Below, one piece after another: positions 59,101 through 64,000 of a DNA stretch of 64,000 nucleotides. Location: assembly GCA_026874595.1 (NCBI GenBank), contig CM049306.1, positions 108,089,142 through 108,153,141 of the forward strand, given 5' to 3'. The number at the start of each line of letters is the position of its first letter. Position 1 is the first letter of the stretch. The stretch is from Sipunculus nudus (Eukaryota; Annelida; Sipuncula; Golfingiida; Sipunculidae). Under the pieces are notes generated by a model that did no database searches, was not told where the DNA came from, and saw only the letters and a list, made by a program, of their open reading frames with translations. Both the position numbers and the translations under genes were made by a program.

Positions 59101-61955
59101 AACTAATACAGGTAAAAAGAAAGTATTTGAATGCAAGTAAAAATACTTTCAAAATGTATTAATGAATGCATTTATGAATACATTTTATAATATTATTTTA
59201 ATAATCATTTATTTCAATTATATTATTAAAAAAATCTTTTCAGATGATACTGTTAGTATTTTTTTAATTAAAATTAATTTTGCCCCAATAATTGCAATTT
59301 TTAATAAATAAACTCATATCGTTTTTGCTAGTGCTACTTGTGGGTATAGGTAACCTGTAATTATTGAATAACAGTTAATTCCTTTGTAAAAAGCATGCAT
59401 GATAATTAACATAACCTACATAACCATAACCTGGACTTTTTTTTCAAATACTTCTGCTGCAATGAAGATAAAGTTATTAGGCCTAAGTCAAAACTTAAAT
59501 AGCACTCCTTTTTCCAAAAGTAAATAATATAAATGACATCAGTCCTCATCCTTCTCCAAGGAATTTATCAAAATCTTTACACAACTTGAGTTAAACCCCA
59601 TAATCCTCATAAATCAGCTTATATTACCACACAAAACCAACATTTGTCCACCCCTTCTTCGAAATCATATTTTATGATCATAAACAACAGCTAAGCACCT
59701 ACCCATGGGTCCCTTGTTTTAAGTTATTAGCATAAATTTAAAATCAGTACCTTAAATTTTGCCCAAATTTTGGCATTTTGACCATGGCACATTTTTTTTT
59801 TTACTGTTAGTGCTGTGGATTTATTTTTCACAGCATGTACACATTAGCATTTCATCTGTTAATATCTGAAATTTAAAACCATTTAATCAAAAACTGTAGA
59901 TTTCATTCAAGTTTTAAAGCACCTTGTCTTGATTGTTTACATCAAGTCAGAATGGGGTGTGCTAGGCTGTTAAATAACTCCCCCACTCCTGGCCTACTGC
60001 CTGTGCCAGTATCTGGGTCAGTCTGGGTCAGGCAATAATTATTAGAGAGCATCTCTCTCTCTCCCTCTCTCCATGACAGTCTAGCTCTCTAGCTCTCTTT
60101 CTCTCCCCTCTCTCATTTACCCCTATGCCTCCCTTCCTCCCTCCACCCCATTCTGTTGACAGGTACTATATACCAGATTAATTAGCTATAAATGGTGATG
60201 CAATTAAGAAATTTGAATCAACTGAAATATTAACATATATATGTTATACTATAAATGTATTGTTACATTTTTAAATCTGGAAAAAAATAGTATAATGAAA
60301 AACAGAATTAATGCAAATACTGTTATTTTTTTCCTGGCGGAGTAGAATGGGAGATAAAATGATTTGCTTTGTTTCTCCATTTTTCTGCCTGTTTTAAATA
60401 TTTAATAATTATGAATGAACATTTTTTTTTCCTGTAAGCACTGTTGATTTAAATGTTTATATTGTGTATGTATATGCAAGGGTGTTGTTACTCCCACCAT
60501 CTCCTTCCCCCACCCCACTGAGTCCTTGCTCCTTGGCACTGTGAACAATAGTTCTACTGCTATGGCATAAAATTTAATAATCAAAGAAAATATATACAGA
60601 GAGACAGAGGCATTGTAACTCCCATCATAACCCCCCCCCCCCCCCATCAAGTCCTTCCACCTGTGGAGTGGGTACATTATGGCAATAGTATACATATAAA
60701 AAAAAGGTTTATTTAAATAATTGGATCTAATTAGACAAATGTGTAGACTGTTAAACTGTCAACTGTGTTGAACAGCTTATCAAAAGGGTAACCAATGAAA
60801 ACACATGGTCAGATCTCAAAATATTATTTGCAACATTTTCTTCAATCATATCAACCAACCATGGCCTAGATTACCTCTTCCTCAGACTTTATCTACATTT
60901 CATAATATTTTAGATTTTAACCTTCCAGGTGTTTAAGTACTGTTGAATGCTCTGTCCCCTCTTTCTCTCTCCTTTTCTCTCTTTATTCACCCATCCTTGC
61001 GGAACTCACTGTTCAGTTCTCCGAACCCAACACCAGTGTCAGCCTCAGTATACAAGAACAAGATGAATCAGATATGTTCATATTTTTTATATTTTTTTTA
61101 AAACTATATATCAATAGGTACCCATGTACATGCAAGAAATTATGTCAATATTGTGTAATATGTAGACATGTTGGGCATTAAAATAATGTACCTTGTCAAG
61201 ACCGAAGAGATATCATGTCATCCAGTCAAAAATTCATAAATCCCCTCATCAGCATTGTTAATCATAACATTAAATCTGTCCAATTGAAATCTTGCAGATT
61301 TCCATACACTATATAGATCCTTCAACAAATAGCCTTATCATCATTCTACCACTGCTTAGTATACAGTCATTGCATTCATATTTGCTCAAATATATTTCTA
61401 TTCTCAACCCCTCCCAGATAAATAAAATATAAACCACTGTATTTCACTACATATTAATCCATCAGTTAGTTTATTTCATATATCATTTACTCACATATTT
61501 CATTATATCCCTTTATAAAAGCTCAACATGTCAATGATATTCATAGCTTTGTCGATTTAATATATATAGTATCACAATGGTGATACATTTATAGCCCAAT
61601 CACGATCAGCTGAGCACCGTGACCCATGGGTCCCTTGTTTTAATTTATATTCAGACAAATCATACAACACACTGGCGCCCCCTGTGTTATGACTTTTCAT
61701 CACATGACTGTGGCTATTCACAGATAGTTCCGCCTGTTACAATTACCACAGCAGAAACAATTACCTCACATCGAATGTTTCCCAGTCCTTTTGAACCAAG
61801 CTCGCTTCAAGCGCAAGGCTCAGGAACTTGTCAGAGACCCTTTGTATAGCGACGTCAGTATTTATTTTTATAAATACGCTGTTACTTTCGTATGTCACTT
61901 CACAAATGGCTACACAGGCCAGAATCACAATTGTTGACAGTCGAATCTCCCACAT
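41001..61955 (-). CDS. HPSE: Heparanase (GH79 endo-beta-glucuronidase), 10 coding exons, 521 aa
   Basis: Secreted/lysosomal enzyme that cleaves heparan sulphate chains. Exons in order: 61765-61955, 50082-50290, 49247-49426, 48105-48285, 46236-46283, 45189-45392, 44682-44793, 42452-42570, 41789-41932, 41001-41178; GT-AG throughout, phases close to 1566 nt. Residues 1-20 are a signal peptide (RLSTIVILACVAICEV). GLAPCYMRFGGT (human GLSPAYLRFGGT) opens the barrel. The proton donor is E194 in WELGNEPDS; the nucleophile is E317 in WLGETGSAWGGGA. TWHQYYMDGRTAT matches human TWHHYYLNGRTAT. The C-terminal beta domain ends LPPRTFGFWVLLDV. The segment equivalent to the excised linker of the human proenzyme is about 21 residues shorter. 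Intron 1 is 11.5 kb and repeat-filled. Confidence 0.96.
41789..41932 (-). CDS. HPSE: HPSE coding exon 9
   Basis: Encodes SSSGSITLFGMNLKSHTVKI and EYLLTPGDEMGLKS (human DKYLLRPLGPHGLLSKS). The acceptor is the NAGNAG site GCAGCAG. Donor AAG|GTTACT; without splicing the frame runs into unrelated sequence and stops. Confidence 0.9.
42452..42570 (-). CDS. HPSE: HPSE coding exon 8
   Basis: Encodes DYWLALLHKQLVGQTVLNVS (human [20 protein letters not shown]) and VRMYTHCTVSN. Acceptor TTTCAG, donor GTAAGG, phase 2. Confidence 0.95.
42768..43945 (+). mobile_element. Palindrome-ended repeat element with GGTGGCGCCACC tandem core
   Basis: The left end has TAGAATACGGGTAGTCGACA then GCGACTAC; the right end is the hairpin GTATCCGCAAAAC...GTTTTGGCGGATAC. 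Palindrome GGTG(A/G)CGCCACC occurs at 43073, 43192, 43341, 43470 and 43619, showing a two-part higher-order unit of about 278 bp. Open frames across it are repeat-derived. It lies in HPSE intron 7. Confidence 0.65.
44682..44793 (-). CDS. HPSE: HPSE coding exon 7
   Basis: Encodes YLDKLGQAALRGIEVVIRQS, WYGGHYGMIDQNLAPLP. Acceptor TTACAG, donor GTAAGT, ends in phase 0. Confidence 0.95.
45189..45392 (-). CDS. HPSE: HPSE coding exon 6 (nucleophile)
   Basis: Encodes YYMDGRTATVDDFIDPDILD and TPIWLGETGSAWGGGAEHLS with nucleophile E317. Acceptor TTTTAG, donor GTTAGT, ends in phase 2. Confidence 0.96.
46236..46283 (-). CDS. HPSE: HPSE coding exon 5 (48 bp)
   Basis: Encodes YLDVVKDKVNAVTWH and part of the following Gln. 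Acceptor TTTCAG, donor GTAAGT, phase 2 at both ends. A three-copy repeat lies just upstream of the acceptor. Confidence 0.94.
46296..46365 (-). repeat. Three-copy repeat in the HPSE exon 5 acceptor region
   Basis: On the minus strand ATAGATTATAACTGTAT occurs twice and GATTATACCTGTAAAT once, immediately before TTATTTTATTTCAG of exon 5. Confidence 0.6.
46690..48133 (-). repeat. 37-bp minisatellite repeating the HPSE exon 4 donor
   Basis: The minus-strand unit reads CATCACATCACAGTCTGTAA then TACCTCAAACAGTAAGT. The exon end (CATCACATCGTAGTCTGGAA, TACCTCAAACA|GTAAGT) is the same string with three changes. Roughly 35-40 units fill most of intron 4, most keeping ACAGTAAGT. In the exon frame the unit's GTAATA change creates a TAA stop. 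Confidence 0.95.
48105..48285 (-). CDS. HPSE: HPSE coding exon 4
   Basis: Opens with AG of Glu194 and PDSFHHAVNRSLSARQLGKD; includes LLVGPDVTKPSHRSLEYLK (human [22 protein letters not shown]). It ends AACA|GTAAGT, phase 2; its last 29 or so bases are the seed of the 37-bp minisatellite. Confidence 0.95.
49247..49426 (-). CDS. HPSE: HPSE coding exon 3
   Basis: Encodes KSTGLRLLFDLNVLLRQPDG and DWELGN; the G of the catalytic Glu codon is its last base. Acceptor TTCAG, donor GTAATC. Confidence 0.94.
50082..50290 (-). CDS. HPSE: HPSE coding exon 2
   Basis: Encodes SERLLALTRGLAPCYMRFGG TSADFLRF, then a poorly conserved segment with possible N-glycosylation sites (NTS, NFT). Acceptor TTGCCAG sits beside the 26-bp minisatellite. 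Donor GTGAGA, phase 1. Confidence 0.94.
50300..51408 (-). repeat. 26-bp minisatellite at the HPSE exon 2 acceptor (3' arm)
   Basis: The minus-strand unit is GTACTTCATTGACCTTTGTT then CTGTAT, about 40 copies. The copy next to exon 2 continues TACTTGCCAG into the exon, so each unit repeats the branch-like TTGAC and pyrimidine tract, but not the AG. Confidence 0.93.
51409..52743 (+). pseudogene. LINE endonuclease and linker, broken
   Basis: Endonuclease motifs are VNETWL, SIYRPP, VILGDFNID and LSDHYLVY, in order. The frame before the G run (through IPGYQIFRRDRDRHGG) differs from the frame after it (VALYVDDTLNP), so a homopolymer length change separates them. After the endonuclease comes a basic linker (NPLMTPQIRRMIKLRDRL) typical before LINE RT domains. 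It ends at a stop just before the RT begins in another frame. Confidence 0.88.
52744..54160 (+). pseudogene. LINE reverse transcriptase, frame-shifted from its 5' half
   Basis: The open frame begins about YLFNLSLYN upstream of the first ATG (53018) and includes WKTARITPVYKGKGDK, NYRPISIIPHVAKLFEKAV, FFDLTKGFDTINH, GVPQGTVLGPVLFLIYIND and the catalytic YADD box (MYADDATVY). It ends with a normal stop at 54160. Lacking its own 5' end in frame, it is unlikely to be active. Confidence 0.9.
54606..55178 (-). repeat. 26-bp minisatellite, second arm beyond the LINE
   Basis: The same unit (plus strand AGAACAAAGGTCAATGAAGT) continues for about 22 copies on the far side of the LINE, showing the array predates the insertion. 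A variant (GTCAGCGAAGTAAATAAGGT) near 54673 also occurs near 50473, and a similar one near 55090. Confidence 0.92.
55410..61640. mobile_element. Nested pearl/Helitron-like elements in HPSE intron 1
   Basis: An outer reverse copy starts TTTTTAGCTCAACTAAC at 55412. At about 55776 it is interrupted by a forward copy that ends in the hairpin at 58034; then AATTAGGTCAGTATTGGGTA reappears and the reverse copy continues. ACCCATGGGTCCCTTGTTTT at 59702 and 61622 marks two further ends. A 165-bp block (CTCCCTGTGGTATTAACTGC...) is duplicated at 56411 and 56571. No coding exon is seen. Confidence 0.6.
61765..61955 (-). CDS. HPSE: HPSE coding exon 1 (signal peptide)
   Basis: ATG at 61955 (A at -3) reads MWEIRLSTIVILACVAICEV, a signal peptide, then DKFLSLALEASLV (human PSFLSVTIDANLA) to WETFDV. 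Donor GTAATT, phase 2. Confidence 0.93.
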
Positions 61956-64000
61956 TTTAGTTGACGTTCAGTCGTAACTGGGTCGTCGTGACCTAGATTG
62001 GCTGAGAAATGTGTCAAAGAGCAATGTTCTGATTGGACCCTTGTTCGCTGATCTTTTCACTTTGGGAGACCTTCGATTTTTCCGGATCATGGTTCACACA
62101 CAAGATGTAGATTGAGTGTGTAAAATCGGTCAATATGTTTGTACGCAAATTGCCAGAATTTTTTCAGGCAATTTTCAAATGCCTGTATTAAAAAATGAAT
62201 AAAATTTTCAGGCATTTTGCAAAATTTACTGAAAAATCAGTCCGCCTATTTGAACTACTGATTGAAATGTCAAAAGAATGAAATATATTATTGTTATATA
62301 CAATATCAAAGATTTAAATGACATTTTATTAATTTCATATGCCGTAGTTTTACCAAAAAAATTAATATATTTTACGTCATGTTACTGCATAATTTTATGT
62401 TTCATATAATCAAAAGCGACCATTTACCTTAATTCTGGTTATTGCAAAAAATATTTTAAAACTTTTGTTATTCCTGGGAACTTTTTAACTGAAAATATTT
62501 GGAAAAACACCCTGGACATTGCTGTCCTCGACTTTAAACATAACGAAAAAAAACCATATTTGAGTAAAAATAACAAGGAATTTTCCCGCTTCAGAAACAA
62601 ACAACATATAAAAGTGTTTGGCTTTAAAATACTTGTGGTGGCAAACATGTCCTGAGAACCCCGAATACCATGGAGGAAATATGCATGATTGGAAAAATTG
62701 ACTGCTCAGCATTCGAAAAATATAACAGTTTTGCTACTCAAAGAATGTAGAAGGGAAAAAACATTCGGTAATGTTTATTAAGCCAAATCCGTTGTAACTC
62801 GCTGAAACATATCTTAATCATGCATGTATTTGATGTAGGCCTAACTGTGGTTATACTTTATCGTTCTTCATCATAAAATTCACATAGTCCTTTTATTACA
62901 CATTTTAATGTTTCATTATAATTAATGAAAAGCTTCCTTTAACTTTATTCTGGTTCTTAAATAAGCAAAGATGTGGTCATATATGAGTTGTAAAATAAGT
63001 ATATACCGGTATGTTTATTTCATTAAGTTATAAAAGTGTGCTCATTTCAACTGTATGATTCTGGTTAACCCTGTGTATATATTTTATTATTTGATCAGCA
63101 TTCTTCATAAATAACCTAGAATGAAGAAACAGGCACAAAGTTTACTCAAGAGTAGCTGGTTATATTTTTTGGCAATGCCTGTTTCACAATAATGAGAAAT
63201 GTGAAACAAAAGACTATTTAGAATCGATTCCGTCATTTTGTCAAATAAACTGACCGATTTTTTAGTCAATTTGTAAAATGCCTGACAAATTCAGTCATTA
63301 TTTAAATTGCCTGAAAATTGACTTGAAAATTCAGGAGTTGTCAAAGTTGTCACATTTTTACTTAAACATTTTGTTTTCAAAGGGTAAGGGATCCGGGGAT
63401 GGTGTATGTGCTGAATGTTCATAAATAATTTTAAAATATATATACAGTAGATTGGCGTTTTTCCGAACAATCGGCTTTTCGGGACAAACAACTGAGCAGA
63501 GTATACTCGCAGGAGCATCAGTGATCATTCAAACATTGCTTGTGCATAAGCAGGTGTAGGTGCGCGGCCATATATCATGCGAACCTGGCCATACCAAGGC
63601 CCAGCAGCAGTTAATTCACTCGAACGAGCAATTATGTCATCTACCTGAACTCGCCATCATTCAGCTTATTCATCGTTCAAAAACTCCTTTGCCTTTCATT
63701 CGTTACTGGTCACATGTATATACAGCACTGGCTTCGCCTGTGGTATGTTAAAGAATTTACCGGTCGTCACCAATGGCGATGTAATTTGGCCTTTAAACTT
63801 GCCTCCAGTGAATTTGTTGAAAAAGAGGATACTAACGTTTCTTATTAACAGATTAGACGGATTTTTACAAACCAAGCTGCTCTGCAATAAATCTAATATT
63901 TTTATATATCACGGTGAAGAAGCACGGTGTTCCCGAGATAACATGGCCTTATAGCTTGCTGCCAGACCCTGACCGTCTATCCGAAAGACCGTATTTCGAA
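61956..64000. other. Region upstream of HPSE; no gene seen
   Basis: The HPSE promoter and 5' UTR should lie just above 61955; no TATA box is assignable. The main structure is an inverted-repeat pair at 62158-62253 and 63241-63322. Short open frames near 62439-62712 and 63560-63954 have no recognisable domains. Confidence 0.4.
62158..63322. repeat. Foldback element upstream of HPSE
   Basis: The left arm has TTTTCAGGCAATTTTCAAAT, TTTTCAGGCATTTTGCAAAA and CTGAAAAATCAGTC; the right arm reads the reverse complement (GACCGATTTTTTAGTC, TTGTAAAATGCCTGACAAAT, AAATTGCCTGAAAA) in matching order. The roughly 1-kb spacer has no gene. Confidence 0.6.

Noticed and set aside
63443-63490. Pogo/Tigger-like terminal inverted repeat (CAGTAGATTGG...TTCCGAACAA)
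   Set aside because: Only one end is visible before the window closes and no transposase is seen, so it cannot be supported.

Overview
The window is animal nuclear DNA: intron-rich and AT-rich, with GT-AG introns, no operons or ribosome binding sites, and many interspersed and tandem repeats. The three host genes are conserved animal genes. The repeat landscape (elements with a (GACG)n tract, a core of 120-150 bp tandem repeats and a terminal hairpin) recalls the pearl / Helitron-like families described from bivalves. A mollusc, probably a bivalve, is the best guess; this is inference, not proof.

Three protein-coding genes were rebuilt exon by exon, with reading phase closing at every junction. 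(1) BTRC/FBXW11-type beta-TrCP, minus strand, 12 coding exons at 2535-23974, 551 aa: the F-box/WD40 substrate receptor of an SCF ubiquitin ligase. (2) RPP30, plus strand, 11 coding exons at 26727-38693, about 283 aa: the p30 subunit of RNase P/MRP; its first exon is tentative and one intron looks U12-type. (3) HPSE (heparanase), minus strand, 10 coding exons at 41001-61955, 521 aa: a secreted GH79 heparan-sulphate endoglycosidase with both catalytic glutamates. BTRC and RPP30 are divergent, about 2.7 kb apart; RPP30 and HPSE are convergent, about 2.3 kb apart. The genes share no obvious pathway.

The rest is mostly repeats: pearl/Helitron-like elements in several orientations, a TA-flanked MITE, two foldback (long inverted-repeat) structures, a tRNA-derived SINE, and a 5'-truncated APE-type LINE inserted inside a minisatellite in HPSE intron 1.

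The most unusual feature is that tandem arrays sit exactly on splice junctions. RPP30 exon 6 is preceded by a 40-bp minisatellite in which every unit carries the 3' splice site and the first exon bases (22 CAG acceptors in a row). HPSE exon 4 is followed by about 1.4 kb of a 37-bp unit, each carrying the exon end and its 5' splice site. HPSE exon 2 is preceded by a 26-bp array of branch-point/polypyrimidine modules. Weaker versions adjoin BTRC exon 7 (donor), BTRC exon 2 (donor) and HPSE exon 5 (acceptor). Six junction-anchored repeats in three unrelated genes suggest a recurrent process that amplifies splice junctions in this genome.
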